Source of the DNA: Myxococcales bacterium | GTDB lineage: Bacteria; Myxococcota; Myxococcia; Myxococcales; Myxococcaceae | Length of the DNA stretch: 64,000 nt | Assembly (NCBI GenBank): GCA_016191815.1 | Contig: JACPVI010000045.1 | Coordinates: 1 to 64,000 of the forward strand | Reading direction: 5' to 3' | Part shown: in pieces, positions 39,965 through 49,357 of the stretch | Layout of the letters: each line of letters opens with the position of its first letter | Numbering within the stretch: position 1 is the first letter of the stretch | The notes under the pieces: model-generated | Told to the model about the DNA's origin: nothing | The model's database searches: none | The model's input: the letters and a program-made list of their open reading frames with translations, nothing else | Program-made: the position numbers and the translations under genes

Positions 39965-42124
39965 TCAGCGCCTGCGCTCGCGCATCACGGTTTCGAGTGT
40001 GCGCTTGAGCGCGGCGTGCAAGGGCGTCCGTTTGAGCAGCCCGTTCACCGCGTCCACCATCCGGTAGCGGAGCGCGTCGAAGGAGGGCGGCGGCCGCCGC
40101 TCCCGCAAAAGGAGGCTCACCAAAAGATCGGCCAGCTCCGGCCAGGAGCGCTGTAGCTGCTCCGGACTGAGACTGCCCAGCGCGTGCCGAAGCGCTTGCT
40201 CGTAGGACTGATCGATGCGCTCGGCCTCCGTCGAGTTCCGGCCGTGGACCTTGTCCACCCGGTAGCGGTAGCAAACCAGCGGCACCGATTCGAACTGCGC
40301 CCGCGCGAGCGCCAGCCGCATGTGCAGCTCCCAGTCCTCCACATGCAGCCGGAGCGCGGGATCGAAACCGCCCGCTCGCTCGAAGACCGCGCGGCGAACC
40401 ACGATGCCGCAGTGCGAAGGGTTGTCGCACAGCGCGCTCGCCGCGGTGGCGTCGCACGAGGCCCACACGTGGCTCTCGTCGCCGAAGGCGCGCATGAAGC
40501 CCGTCGCCACCTCGAGCTCCGGCCTGCGGACGAACGCGTTCCTCAGCACCTCCACGGTGTCGGGCTCCAGCTCGTCGTCCGAGTCGACGAAGTAGAGCAG
40601 CTCTCCGCGAGCGGCCGCTGCGCCCATGTTCCGCGCCACCGATGGGCCCGAGTTGCGCGGCGTGGACAGGAAGCGGTGCCCCGCCGCCTCGGCCGCCTCC
40701 TTCGCCGCCGACGCCTCCTCGGGCCGGGAGCAGTCATCCACTACCACCACTTCGTCCCCGTCGCGGAGCTGCGGCCGGATCGATTGGAAGAGGCTCGGAA
40801 GCCAGCGGGAGTGGTTGTGGTGCGCGGCCACGAAGCTGATTCTGGGCGGACGCCCCGTGGCCGGCCGCTCAGCCTCTGCGGGCAAAGCAAGGAGCCCCGC
40901 ATAGGCGGAGAGGACCTGCCCGCGGACCTCCGACTGCCGGCCGCGGTAGACACCCAGCACGTCCGTCCTCTCCGGCGCCGCGGCGATTCTCTCCTCCAAC
41001 AGGCGCGCGAAGCCCGGCTGATCGGTTGGATCAAATGGCACCACCGTCTCGAACGGAGCGCCGATCTCCGGCATGCAGCCGTGCCGGGACACCAGCGCGG
41101 GCCGCCCCAGGGCCAGCACCTCGAGGAGCACGTTCGGGTAGTTCTCGAAGCGCGAGGGGAAGGCGAACAGGTCCATCAGGGGAAGCCAGTCGCGCCAGAG
41201 GGCCTGCTGACAGACGTAGTCGTGGAAGACGAACGCCTCTCGCCGCTCCTCGGGGATGAGCCGGGCCAGGTACTCGCGCATCGAGGAGCCGCGGAAGGTG
41301 TGGGTGTCCCGACCGAAGAAATGGAAGCGCACGGGTCGGCTGGCGTGGGAGAGCGCCAAAAGCGCGGCGCGCACCAGCAGGTCTGCTCCCTTGCGGTACT
41401 CCAACCGGCCGACGAAGGCCACCTCCACCGCTTGGGCGGAGCCGTTCCTCCCAGCGCCCTGCCCTACCTCGCGGCAGGGCGGCCATGGGTGGGGCACCTT
41501 GTGCGCTTTCCGGCGCAACTTTGCGGCGAGCTCCGCCGGCAAGAGCGACGCCACCCGCTCCAGCATCGCCTCGCCGCCGTAGAGCACCGCGTCGGCGTGG
41601 CGATAGACCCACTGCGCCCGCTGGTACTGGCGGAAGGTGGGCGCGGTCGCCTCGGTGAGAGAGTCGTTGTCCTCGTGCAGCATCCGGTCGGGCGAGTGCA
41701 GCCGCACCGCGACCCTCGCGGTGTCCAGGAGACCGAAGGCCCGCGCCTTCAAGGGGTAGTAACCCTCGGTGCCGTAGTCGGGCACCTCGATCAGCCCGAA
41801 GGTGTGGCCGAGCTTCTGGAGCCGCTGCAGCTTTTGCATCACCCCGAAGCTGAAGACGGCGTGGGCGTCGTCCAGGTGGTTGACCGGGAGGCCGTCGACC
41901 CGCGCTTCCTCCGGCACCGGCACGCAGGTCAGCTCGGCGCCGGCAGGAGCCGCCTCGGCCCCGTGGCGGGCGCTGGTGAGGAAGAGCACCCGCGCCGGCC
42001 TGCCGGCGACCTTCGCCTCCCGCAACAGCTCGAGCAGCATCCGACTGTACGTACCGATGCCGCCGGTCACCGCGCCCAAGGGCTCGTAGCAAGAAAGCAC
42101 GAAGTCCCAATGCGTCTTTGTCAC
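39965..42124 (-). CDS. Bifunctional GT4-GT2 glycosyltransferase
   Basis: 719 residues. The N-terminal GT-B domain (1-415) has 'VTGGIGTYSRMLLELL', 'LIEVPDYGTEGYYPLKA', 'FVGRLEYRKGADLLV' and 'FPSRFENYPNVLLEVLAL'. A GT2 (GT-A) domain (about 420-640) has 'SFVAAHHNHSRWLP', 'VVVVDDCS', 'FVDSDDELEPDT' (DxD) and 'HVEDWELHMR'. The last 80 residues are helical. It converges with wzt, 1 bp apart. Two fused transferases probably add two consecutive sugars. Confidence 0.93.
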   Translation of the reverse strand: MTKTHWDFVLSCYEPLGAVTGGIGTYSRMLLELLREAKVAGRPARVLFLTSARHGAEAAPAGAELTCVPVPEEARVDGLPVNHLDDAHAVFSFGVMQKLQRLQKLGHTFGLIEVPDYGTEGYYPLKARAFGLLDTARVAVRLHSPDRMLHEDNDSLTEATAPTFRQYQRAQWVYRHADAVLYGGEAMLERVASLLPAELAAKLRRKAHKVPHPWPPCREVGQGAGRNGSAQAVEVAFVGRLEYRKGADLLVRAALLALSHASRPVRFHFFGRDTHTFRGSSMREYLARLIPEERREAFVFHDYVCQQALWRDWLPLMDLFAFPSRFENYPNVLLEVLALGRPALVSRHGCMPEIGAPFETVVPFDPTDQPGFARLLEERIAAAPERTDVLGVYRGRQSEVRGQVLSAYAGLLALPAEAERPATGRPPRISFVAAHHNHSRWLPSLFQSIRPQLRDGDEVVVVDDCSRPEEASAAKEAAEAAGHRFLSTPRNSGPSVARNMGAAAARGELLYFVDSDDELEPDTVEVLRNAFVRRPELEVATGFMRAFGDESHVWASCDATAASALCDNPSHCGIVVRRAVFERAGGFDPALRLHVEDWELHMRLALARAQFESVPLVCYRYRVDKVHGRNSTEAERIDQSYEQALRHALGSLSPEQLQRSWPELADLLVSLLLRERRPPPSFDALRYRMVDAVNGLLKRTPLHAALKRTLETVMRERRR

Positions 42125-42257
42125 ACGCGCTCCAGAGGGGGCGAAGGCTCCGCCGCCGTGGCGCGGTGGTCATATCAGGCCCGCCCCGAGGGAGCCTCGG
42201 CTTGCGCCGGAGCCACCCTCCGTGTACGAAGCTCGCCGCCTATACCCGGAGAGAAAG

Positions 42258-42662
42258 ATGAACCTCGAAGAGCTGGTCCCACCCTCCGCGGCGCCCATCC
42301 TGCGCCGGCTGCACGAGCTCAAGGACGTTCGACTCGGCTTGCCGGTGAGTTCGCACCGAAGACCTCCCGTGGGCCCGGTGGTGATCTTCTTCAAACGCGC
42401 CTTCCGACACGCGTTCCAGCCCTTCATCAACGAGATGATGCGCAAGCAGGCCCTGTTCAACGAGGACCTCCTCGGCTGGGCGGGAGCGCTCTACGGCGAG
42501 CTGAGGTCCCTGGACAGCGCCGCCCTCGGCATGCGCGCCAGCCTCGACCTTCGTCTGAAGAAGCTCGAGGAGGCTGTCGCTCGCATCGAGCGGCAGCTTT
42601 CCACCACCTCCCAGGCGGCGCGCCCGGCCGCGTCCAACGGTTCGGCGCAAGAGCGCAACTGA
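42258..42662 (+). CDS. Small helical glycosyltransferase-associated protein
   Basis: 134 residues. ATG 42258 has CCGGAGAG just upstream, so it is preferred over 42222. The core 'VVIFFKRAFRHAFQPFINEM', followed by 'MRKQALFN', matches the core of the 34660-35082 protein (pattern VV-x3-K-x-AFR-x-A-x-Q-x-FINE-x4-Q-x-LFN). A coiled coil ('LRLKKLEEAVARIERQL') and a low-complexity tail follow. No catalytic residues are recognised. It is immediately upstream of the methyltransferase-glycosyltransferase gene (35 bp gap). Confidence 0.72.
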   Translation: MNLEELVPPSAAPILRRLHELKDVRLGLPVSSHRRPPVGPVVIFFKRAFRHAFQPFINEMMRKQALFNEDLLGWAGALYGELRSLDSAALGMRASLDLRLKKLEEAVARIERQLSTTSQAARPAASNGSAQERN

Positions 42663-42697
42663 ATGTCTCCACCAGCCGCCGCCGCTGGGCACATCCG

Positions 42698-44728
42698 ATG
42701 AGCTCACCTCTACCTCGTCCCGAAGCAGCGCCCGAAGCAACGCAACCAGCCGACTCGAGCGAAGAGCCCGACGGCCGGCCCCACGAGCGATGGTGGAAGG
42801 CGCACGGCGGGCGCGAGTGGTTGGACGAGCTGGAGCGTCGCCGCCCGGTCCAGCGGCACTACAACCAGCAGGAGGCCTTCCTCATCGGCCTGTTCGCCGG
42901 CCTGCCAGCCGCAAGAGTGCTGGATTACGGCTGCGGCTTCGGCCGGCACCTTCGGAACCTCCGGAGGCTCGAAAAGCTCGAGCTGTACGGCTGCGACATC
43001 AGCGCCAAGATGCTCGAGACCGCGCGCGCCTACGTGGGCGACGCGGCCTTCGGAGATGAGCGCCTGAGGCTGATCGCGCCGCGAACCAGGCTTCCCTATC
43101 CCGACGGCTTCTTCGACGTCAGCTATACCTCCGAGGTGCTGATCCACGTGGACACCGTGGATCTCCAGGCGGTGCTGGCCGAGCTGTGGCGAGTCACCTC
43201 CTCCCTCATCGTCCACATGGAAAACCGGCCCGTCTCGCCATCCAGGCGCGAGAACTCCGCCCACGACGGCTCCTGGCTCCACGACTTCCCGGCCGTCTAC
43301 CGGGAGCTGGGAGCCCCCGCCGTGCTGGCGCTCCCGGACGTGGTTGAGAACCAGTGCGTCTACCTGATCGCCAAACCTGACTCGAAGCTGGCCACCACCG
43401 CGGTGGCGGTGCTCGAGCAGCGAGGACTCTTGTCCTCGAACCTGGCCCTCAAGCAGGAGCGGGAGCAATCGTCCGCCCTGAGATTGAAGCTCCTCGAGCT
43501 CCAGAGCGAACGCGACGAATTGAAGGCTGCGCTGCAACAGGAGCGAACCTCAGAGGTAGCAAGGGCGGCATCCGCGCTGGCGAAGCTGCCCGGGGCCACC
43601 TTGGCGATAAGCCAGCTCGCCAAGGCCGTCGAGCGCTCCGCCGAGCTCCTGAGGGCCGCCGGCCTGGCCCCTCCCCAGTCCTTCAGCCCCGAGCCGTCTC
43701 CGCGTGAGCCGGTGAAACTGCTCTCGTTCGCGGGCGTGGCATGCCAAGCCTCCCTTCCAAGCCCGGATCGGTTCATCGCCGAGCAGCCCAAGCTGGTGGC
43801 CATCTGCCACCCGGAGTGGCGGGGCATTCGTGCGGCCACCTACGAGCAGGCTCGCCATGTCCTCGAGATCAGCGAGGTGACCTCCGAGGCCCATTGCCGC
43901 AGGCTGGTGCAATTCTTGGCTGACTGCGGAGTGGAGAAACTGGTCATCAACGGCTTCCCCCGCGGCGCCGATTTGCTTGCCCGGACCATCTCCCGGGAGC
44001 TGGAAGCAGTGAGAATCTTTTTCGTGCACCACGGCACCCCCGCGCAGCACCAGTTCGGCGAGCATTGGGTCGTCAGCACCATCCTTCGGCTGCTCGAAGA
44101 AGGCGTGGTGCGGAAGCTCGGGTTCGTGAAGGACGGCCTTTCGGAGTTCTTCCGCTCTCGCGGGCACCGCGTGGAGTTCGTGATGAACTTCTGCCGCCTG
44201 CCCCACCGTCCCCCGCGCAAACTGCCGGACCCGGAAGGCAGGCTGCACCTCGGCGTGTTCGCCCCTGACTTTTTGCACAAGAACGTCGAGACGCAGGTCC
44301 TCGCGGCGCTGATGATCCCTGGCTCCGTGGTCCATGTGTGCGGACCAATCCGCGCTTCCTATCTGCAGCGCGAGCGCGAGCGGATCGTCGAGCACGGCAT
44401 CCTTCCGAGGCCACAGTTGCTCGATCTCATCGGCCAGATGCACGCCATTTCGTACGTCTCGCTGGTGGAGTGCTACCCGATGATGGTGCTGGAGAGTGTG
44501 ATGCAGGGAGCGATCTGCGTCACCAGCCACACTTCATCGATCTTCGACCTGCGGCCGGACCTCGCCGAGGCGCTGGTGGCCACCCAGCACGACAATCCCT
44601 ACGCAATCGCGCGCAAGCTCTCGGGGGCGATCGACCGGCGGGAAGAGCTGGTGCCCAAAGCCCAGGCATACTTCGACGAGCTGAACGCGCTGGCGGAGCG
44701 GCGGTGGGCCGAGTTCCTGGATGCCTGA
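42698..44728 (+). CDS. SAM methyltransferase fused to GT4-like glycosyltransferase
   Basis: 676 residues from ATG 42698; the longer open frame upstream is antisense to another gene. Residues 30-230: class I methyltransferase with 'VLDYGCGFGRHLRNL' (SAM loop), 'LYGCDISAKMLE' and 'YTSEVLIHVDTVDL'. A coiled coil spans about 250-300. Residues 340-676 form a GT-B-like unit ending 'VSLVECYPMMVLESVMQGAI' with E-x7-E spacing. It may both methylate and glycosylate the chain end. The next gene overlaps by 8 bp. Confidence 0.85.
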   Translation: MSSPLPRPEAAPEATQPADSSEEPDGRPHERWWKAHGGREWLDELERRRPVQRHYNQQEAFLIGLFAGLPAARVLDYGCGFGRHLRNLRRLEKLELYGCDISAKMLETARAYVGDAAFGDERLRLIAPRTRLPYPDGFFDVSYTSEVLIHVDTVDLQAVLAELWRVTSSLIVHMENRPVSPSRRENSAHDGSWLHDFPAVYRELGAPAVLALPDVVENQCVYLIAKPDSKLATTAVAVLEQRGLLSSNLALKQEREQSSALRLKLLELQSERDELKAALQQERTSEVARAASALAKLPGATLAISQLAKAVERSAELLRAAGLAPPQSFSPEPSPREPVKLLSFAGVACQASLPSPDRFIAEQPKLVAICHPEWRGIRAATYEQARHVLEISEVTSEAHCRRLVQFLADCGVEKLVINGFPRGADLLARTISRELEAVRIFFVHHGTPAQHQFGEHWVVSTILRLLEEGVVRKLGFVKDGLSEFFRSRGHRVEFVMNFCRLPHRPPRKLPDPEGRLHLGVFAPDFLHKNVETQVLAALMIPGSVVHVCGPIRASYLQRERERIVEHGILPRPQLLDLIGQMHAISYVSLVECYPMMVLESVMQGAICVTSHTSSIFDLRPDLAEALVATQHDNPYAIARKLSGAIDRREELVPKAQAYFDELNALAERRWAEFLDA

Positions 44729-45977
44729 CGTCGTCCTCCCAACCTACGAGTTTCACCCGGTGAACCCCGGTGGAGCCGGGGTGCTCATCGCCGGAGCGGC
44801 CCGAGCGCTGGCGCGCGCGGGTTATCGGGTGACCTTGCTGTGCGACTTCCCGCAGGATGAGGTGGCGCGCGCGGAGGAGCTGCTCTCCTGCGAGCGGCTG
44901 GGGCCGGGAAGCGTGCGGGCGGTACACGTCTCGAAGTACGCGGCCACCAAAGCCGGAGCCTCGGCCTTCGAGGCCAACGCCGCGCGCTTCGCCCGAGCGC
45001 TCGAGGCGCTCCACGCCGAGGATCCGATTGGCCTGGTCGAAGTCCCCGATTACGGCGGAATGGGCCTGATTGCGCTCCGGCGCCGCTGCGAGGGGGCGCT
45101 CGCTGGCGCGAAGATCGCGGTGCGCGCCCATGGGAGCCTGGAGCTGATCGAGGCGGCGGAGCGCGTCCCTCAGGTCGATCCGGCTCAGATTCGAATGCAC
45201 AGGATGGAGCGCGAGGCGCTCAAGCTTGCGGATCACGTCCTGGTGCCTTCGTCGGGGATGGCCGAGCTGTACAGGCAGTACTACTCGATCGCCCCGCACC
45301 GCCTGGTGGTTTCGCCTCCCCCGATGGACGAGTTGCTGGCAGGAGTGGAGCCGATCGATCGATTCCCCGATCCAGGACACTTCCTGTTCTACGGAAAGCT
45401 GCAGGAAGTGAAGGGCTGCGACTTGCTGGCCGAGGCCGCGGTCTCGCTGTTGTGCGAGCACCCGCCGCGCCACTGGCGCTTCACGCTCGTGGGCAGGGAC
45501 ATGCACTGCGGCGCCCACAACCGCCGCTTCTCGAGTTGCCTGGAGCGAATTGTCCCTCGCCTCTTGCGCGGAGCGTTCGAGATGATTCCCTCCATCGACC
45601 GCGCCCAGCTGCGGTGGCTCTGCCGGCGCCCGGTCGCAGCGATCGTCCCTTCGCGCTTCGAGACGTTCTGCTTGGCGGCGCATGAGCTTCGCGCGCTCGG
45701 ACTTCCGCTCATCGTCCCGCGGATCGCCGCCTTCCGGGACTACCTCCACGAGCAGAATGGATGCCTCACCTTCGACGGGACGGCCAACGGGCTTGGACGC
45801 GCCATCTTGAGGATCCGCGACGAGCCGGGCCTCGCCGACGAGCTGACCGCTCGGCCGCGGCCTACCTATCCCGTGTTCCCCGGGCCGTATCACCGGATGC
45901 TCCGCGAGTCGCAGGTGGGTGTGGGTTGCCAGGTGGAGGCGGCCGAGAGGGGCTCGGGGCGGCTGGCGGCCGGCTGA
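44721..45977 (+). CDS. GT4-family glycosyltransferase
   Basis: 418 residues. The N-domain has 'NPGGAGVLIAGAARALARAG' and 'LVEVPDYGGMGL'; the C-domain has 'FLFYGKLQEVKGCDLLAEA', 'FTLVGRD' and 'VPSRFETFCLAAHELRALGLP'. The motif 'EVPDYG' is shared with the N-domain of the 39965-42124 enzyme, suggesting common ancestry. It overlaps the methyltransferase-glycosyltransferase by 8 bp, so it is in the same transcript. Confidence 0.92.
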   Translation: MPDVVLPTYEFHPVNPGGAGVLIAGAARALARAGYRVTLLCDFPQDEVARAEELLSCERLGPGSVRAVHVSKYAATKAGASAFEANAARFARALEALHAEDPIGLVEVPDYGGMGLIALRRRCEGALAGAKIAVRAHGSLELIEAAERVPQVDPAQIRMHRMEREALKLADHVLVPSSGMAELYRQYYSIAPHRLVVSPPPMDELLAGVEPIDRFPDPGHFLFYGKLQEVKGCDLLAEAAVSLLCEHPPRHWRFTLVGRDMHCGAHNRRFSSCLERIVPRLLRGAFEMIPSIDRAQLRWLCRRPVAAIVPSRFETFCLAAHELRALGLPLIVPRIAAFRDYLHEQNGCLTFDGTANGLGRAILRIRDEPGLADELTARPRPTYPVFPGPYHRMLRESQVGVGCQVEAAERGSGRLAAG

Positions 45978-46029
45978 TCCCACACGCGGCTTCGCCACGG
46001 GCGCCGCTTGTGGCAATGATGGGGGCCAG

Positions 46030-46380
46030 ATGAGGCACGGAGATCGCGCTCGAGCCGGAGGCCCATCCGCTGGCGCTGAGCCTGCGCACGTCGCCTGCCC
46101 ATCCTGCCGGGAGTTGCGCTCCAAGCTGGACCAAGCGCTCCTGAAGCTAGCCCAGGAGCGGGAGAAGGTGAACGCGCTCAGGCTCGCCTTCCCGCCGGCC
46201 GAAGAGCCGCCTCTACCGGAGTACCCCGAGTCCGCAGGGCCGGGGGCTCCACCGCTCCGCTACGTCCTGGTCGATGCCGCCAACGACCACCTCAAGCGGT
46301 ACCTGGAGCCGCTCCAGCGCGAGGGAAAGGAGCTGGCCCGCCGCGCTCTCGAAACATTGGCCCGGAGAGGAAACCGTTGA
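46030..46380 (+). CDS. Small hypothetical protein coupled to downstream glycosyltransferase
   Basis: 116 residues from ATG 46030. It has a 'CPSC' near residue 25, a helical stretch ('LRSKLDQALLKLAQEREKVN'), a Pro/Glu linker and a C-terminal amphipathic helix ('YVLVDAANDHLKRYLEPLQR'). No family is recognised. Its stop overlaps the TTG start of the next gene. Position and length parallel the other two small helical proteins in this cluster, but the FINE-type motif is not clearly present. Confidence 0.6.
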   Translation: MRHGDRARAGGPSAGAEPAHVACPSCRELRSKLDQALLKLAQEREKVNALRLAFPPAEEPPLPEYPESAGPGAPPLRYVLVDAANDHLKRYLEPLQREGKELARRALETLARRGNR

Positions 46381-48206
46381 TCGCCGACGTAGTGGTCCCG
46401 GTCTTCCGCGACCTGGAGGCGACCAGGTCCTGCCTGCGCTCGGTGCTGGGGCACAGCGGCGAGTCACTGGGCCAGCTCATCGTGGTGAACGACGCCTCCC
46501 CGGAAGAGGGAATGGCGGCGCTCCTCGAGGAGGTGCGCGCCTCGGATCCGCGGGTGGTGCTCCTCCAGAACGAGCGCAACCTGGGCTTCGTCCGCTCCTG
46601 CAATCGCGGCCTGGCCCTCGCGTGCCGCGACATGGTGCTGTTGAACAGCGACACCGTGGCGACCGAAGGCTGGCTTCGGGAGCTCTTGGAGGTCGGCCAT
46701 TCCTCCGAGCGGGTGGCGGCGGCGGTGCCGCTGTCGAACAACGGCACCCTCTGCTCGGTGCCGAGCTGGTGCGCCGCCACCGACCATCGCGTGCTGGAAG
46801 GCGCCGAGCTGCGCCTCCAGGACTGCGAGCCAAGGTGGACCGAAATGCCCACCGGCGTCGGGTTCTGCATCTTGATGCGGCACCATGTCTTCAAGATGAT
46901 CGGAGGGCTGGATCCCGCCTTCGGCCGCGGCTACCACGAGGAGAACGATTGGTGCCAGCGCGCCCGGCAACACGGCTTCGTGGTGCTCAGGGCAAACCGC
47001 GCCCTCGTCTTCCACTTGGGCGGCGCATCCTTCGGGGCGGAGCGCGAACGCCTGGATCGCCTCCATGCACGCCTTCTGTGCCACCGCTACCCGCACTTCC
47101 TCGAGCAGACCCGTGAGTTCGAGCGGGGCCCGGAGGCACGGGTCGCCGCCGCCTACGTCCGCCGCAGGCTGGGCAAGTTTTCGGTGCGCCTGGAGGCGGC
47201 CCCAAGCGAGCTTCGGGAGGCGCTTGGACGGCGCCCGGAAGTCGAGCTGACCGCGGGCGAAGCAGAGGTGCAGCACGCGGCGGACGGACTTCACCGGGTG
47301 GAGCATCTCCGCCGCTTCCTCGGAGCAACCGGCCACACCGTGCTCGGCGGGCTGGATCTTTTGGCGTTCCGGACGGTGGCGGGAGCCTCCAGCCGGCGGT
47401 CCCTCCAGTACTCCGCGGCACAGGCCGCGCAGGCCGTGATCGCCCGCTCCGAATTCGAGCGCCATGAGCTCCTTGGCCTACTCCTTCTCCGGCCAGAACG
47501 GGTGCACACGGTCCACCCCGGCGTTTCGAACGCCCTCGCCGAGCGGGACGCCGAGAAGAACCGCGTCACCCTGGAGCGGCTCGGGCTGGCGCCTCCCTAC
47601 TTCCTCTTCACCGCCTCCGATGGGCCCCACGACAACCTGAAGCTGCTCCTCGCGGCCTACGCGCTATTCCGCGGCGCCTCGCATGACGGCGAGCCACCCG
47701 CGCTCGTGGTGGCGGCGCGCCCGGTTTCGGGAGGCCTGCTCGAACGGATCCGCCACTGGCCGCCCGGGGTCCGGCACCTGGACGAGCTGGCGCCCGAAGA
47801 CAGACGCAGCGTCATCCAGGAGGCGGTGGCCCTCGTCTGCCCCAGCGCCTATTCGCCGTGGCCGATAGACGCGCTGGAAGGCATGGCCGCCGGAGTGCCC
47901 ATCGTGGCCTCGAGGCTCGCCGCCATTCCGGAGGTGGCCGGTGATGCGGCGCTCTACCTGGACGAGCCTTCTCCCGAGGAGCTGGCCACAAGGCTCGCGG
48001 AGATCGGTGCCTCCGAGGAGCTGCGCGCCCGCCTCTCCGCCGCCGGCAAGGACCGCGCCCGCCGCTACTCCTGGGAGGACAGCGCGCAAAGGACGGTGGA
48101 GGTCTACCTCGACGTGATCGAGCGGCCGGATCCGGCGACGCTCACCGCGAGGCAGATGCTCTCCGGGCTCGTCCGGGCGGTAGCTCGGCGGCCGGGCGGG
48201 GCTTGA
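46377..48206 (+). CDS. Bifunctional GT2-GT4 glycosyltransferase
   Basis: 609 residues. The start is TTG 46377, overlapping the previous stop (TTGA), with GGAGAGG six bases upstream. The GT2 domain (1-230) has 'VVVPVFRDLEATRSCL', 'VVNDASPE', 'LLNSDTVATEGWL' (DxD-like) and 'RGYHEENDWCQRARQ'. The GT-B domain (about 270-590) keeps 'YFLFTASDGPHDNLKLLLAAY' and 'CPSAYSPWPIDALEGMAAGVPIVAS', but the first Glu of the E-x7-E motif is changed (Pro-Trp-Pro-Ile-Asp), so this half may have altered donor use. Confidence 0.9.
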   Translation: MIADVVVPVFRDLEATRSCLRSVLGHSGESLGQLIVVNDASPEEGMAALLEEVRASDPRVVLLQNERNLGFVRSCNRGLALACRDMVLLNSDTVATEGWLRELLEVGHSSERVAAAVPLSNNGTLCSVPSWCAATDHRVLEGAELRLQDCEPRWTEMPTGVGFCILMRHHVFKMIGGLDPAFGRGYHEENDWCQRARQHGFVVLRANRALVFHLGGASFGAERERLDRLHARLLCHRYPHFLEQTREFERGPEARVAAAYVRRRLGKFSVRLEAAPSELREALGRRPEVELTAGEAEVQHAADGLHRVEHLRRFLGATGHTVLGGLDLLAFRTVAGASSRRSLQYSAAQAAQAVIARSEFERHELLGLLLLRPERVHTVHPGVSNALAERDAEKNRVTLERLGLAPPYFLFTASDGPHDNLKLLLAAYALFRGASHDGEPPALVVAARPVSGGLLERIRHWPPGVRHLDELAPEDRRSVIQEAVALVCPSAYSPWPIDALEGMAAGVPIVASRLAAIPEVAGDAALYLDEPSPEELATRLAEIGASEELRARLSAAGKDRARRYSWEDSAQRTVEVYLDVIERPDPATLTARQMLSGLVRAVARRPGGA

Positions 48207-48240
48207 CCCCGGCGGGCCGCTTGAGTACTTGCCACATCAT

Positions 48241-48273
48241 TCCCCTCTCCCCTCGCAAGGGCCAGGGTGAGGG
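48241..48273. repeat. REP-like element upstream of rfbB
   Basis: TCCCCTCTCCCCTCGCAAGGGCCAGGGTGAGGG ends 12 bp before the rfbB ATG. It has the same core and GGGTGAGGG end as the other copies in this window. Confidence 0.7.
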
Positions 48274-48285
48274 CTCCTCTGCCCC

Positions 48286-49314
48286 ATGAACGTCCTCGTC
48301 ACCGGCGGCTGTGGCTTCATCGGCTCCAATCTGGTGCGCTACCTGCGCGCGCAGCGCCCCGGCTGGAAGGTGGTCAGCCTCGACAAGCTCACCTACGCGG
48401 GCAACCTGGAGAACCTGGGAGAGCTGGAGGGCGACCCGGGCTACCACTTCGTCCGCGGCGATATCGGCAACCGCGAGCTGGTGGAGCACGTCATTCGCCA
48501 GCACTCCATCGACGCGGTGATGCACCTCGCGGCCGAGAGCCACGTCGACCGCTCCATCCTCGGCCCCGAGGCGTTCATCGTCACCAACGTGCTCGGCACC
48601 CAGGTGCTCCTCGACGCCTGCCGCCCGACCGGCGTGAAGCGATTCCTGATGGTCTCCACCGACGAGGTCTACGGCTCGCTCGGCCCCACCGGCGCCTTCA
48701 CCGAGTCCTCGCCTCTCCGCCCCTCGAGCCCCTACTCCGCGTCCAAGGCCTCGGCGGACCTGCTCGCCCTCGCCTGCGGCCACACCTTCGGGATGGACGT
48801 GGTGGTGACCCGCTGCTCGAACAACTACGGGCGGTACCAGTTCCCCGAGAAGCTGATCCCCTTGATGGTGGTGAACGCGCTCCACGACCAGCCGCTTCCG
48901 GTGTACGGCGACGGCGGCAACGTGCGCGACTGGCTGCACGTGGAGGACCACTGCCAGGCGCTGGCGATCGCCCTCGAGCACGGCCGCTCCGGCGAGGTCT
49001 ACAACATCGGCGGCGGCGCCGAGCGCCCCAACATCGAGATCGTCAAGGGCATCCTCTCCATCCTCGGCAAGCCGGAGTCGCTGATCCGCTTCGTCAAGGA
49101 TCGGCCGGGACACGACCGCCGCTACGCCATCGATCCTTCGAAGATCAAGGCCCAGCTCGGCTGGACCCCGGCGCACACCTTCGAGCGCGGGCTCGAGGAA
49201 ACCGTGCGCTGGTACGTGGACAACCGCCCGTGGTGGGAGCGGGTGAGAAGCGGCGCCTACTTGCAGTACTACGAAACCCAGTACCGCGCCCGCCTCGAGC
49301 CCGCCGCCGCGTAG
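48286..49314 (+). CDS. rfbB: dTDP-glucose 4,6-dehydratase
   Basis: 342 residues; second step of dTDP-L-rhamnose synthesis. NAD-binding 'GGCGFIGSN' (7-15), substrate motif 'DKLTYAGNLENL', 'HLAAESHVDRSI', catalytic 'STDEVYGSL' (Thr-Asp-Glu) and 'YSASKASAD' (Tyr-x3-Lys), and 'RCSNNYGRYQFPEKLIP'. It is separated from rfbA/rfbC by an inserted ATPase gene and the WbpD/E/B-like trio, but belongs to the same pathway. Confidence 0.97.
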   Translation: MNVLVTGGCGFIGSNLVRYLRAQRPGWKVVSLDKLTYAGNLENLGELEGDPGYHFVRGDIGNRELVEHVIRQHSIDAVMHLAAESHVDRSILGPEAFIVTNVLGTQVLLDACRPTGVKRFLMVSTDEVYGSLGPTGAFTESSPLRPSSPYSASKASADLLALACGHTFGMDVVVTRCSNNYGRYQFPEKLIPLMVVNALHDQPLPVYGDGGNVRDWLHVEDHCQALAIALEHGRSGEVYNIGGGAERPNIEIVKGILSILGKPESLIRFVKDRPGHDRRYAIDPSKIKAQLGWTPAHTFERGLEETVRWYVDNRPWWERVRSGAYLQYYETQYRARLEPAAA

Positions 49315-49357
49315 GCTCCTCCACGGCGCCGAGTGGCTGCAACCGCTGGCGCGGTAG

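Noticed and set aside
40184-42697. N-terminal 838 codons of the 1514-residue frame ending at 44728
   Set aside because: This part is antisense to the GT4-GT2 gene. The real gene starts at ATG 42698, after the small helical protein.
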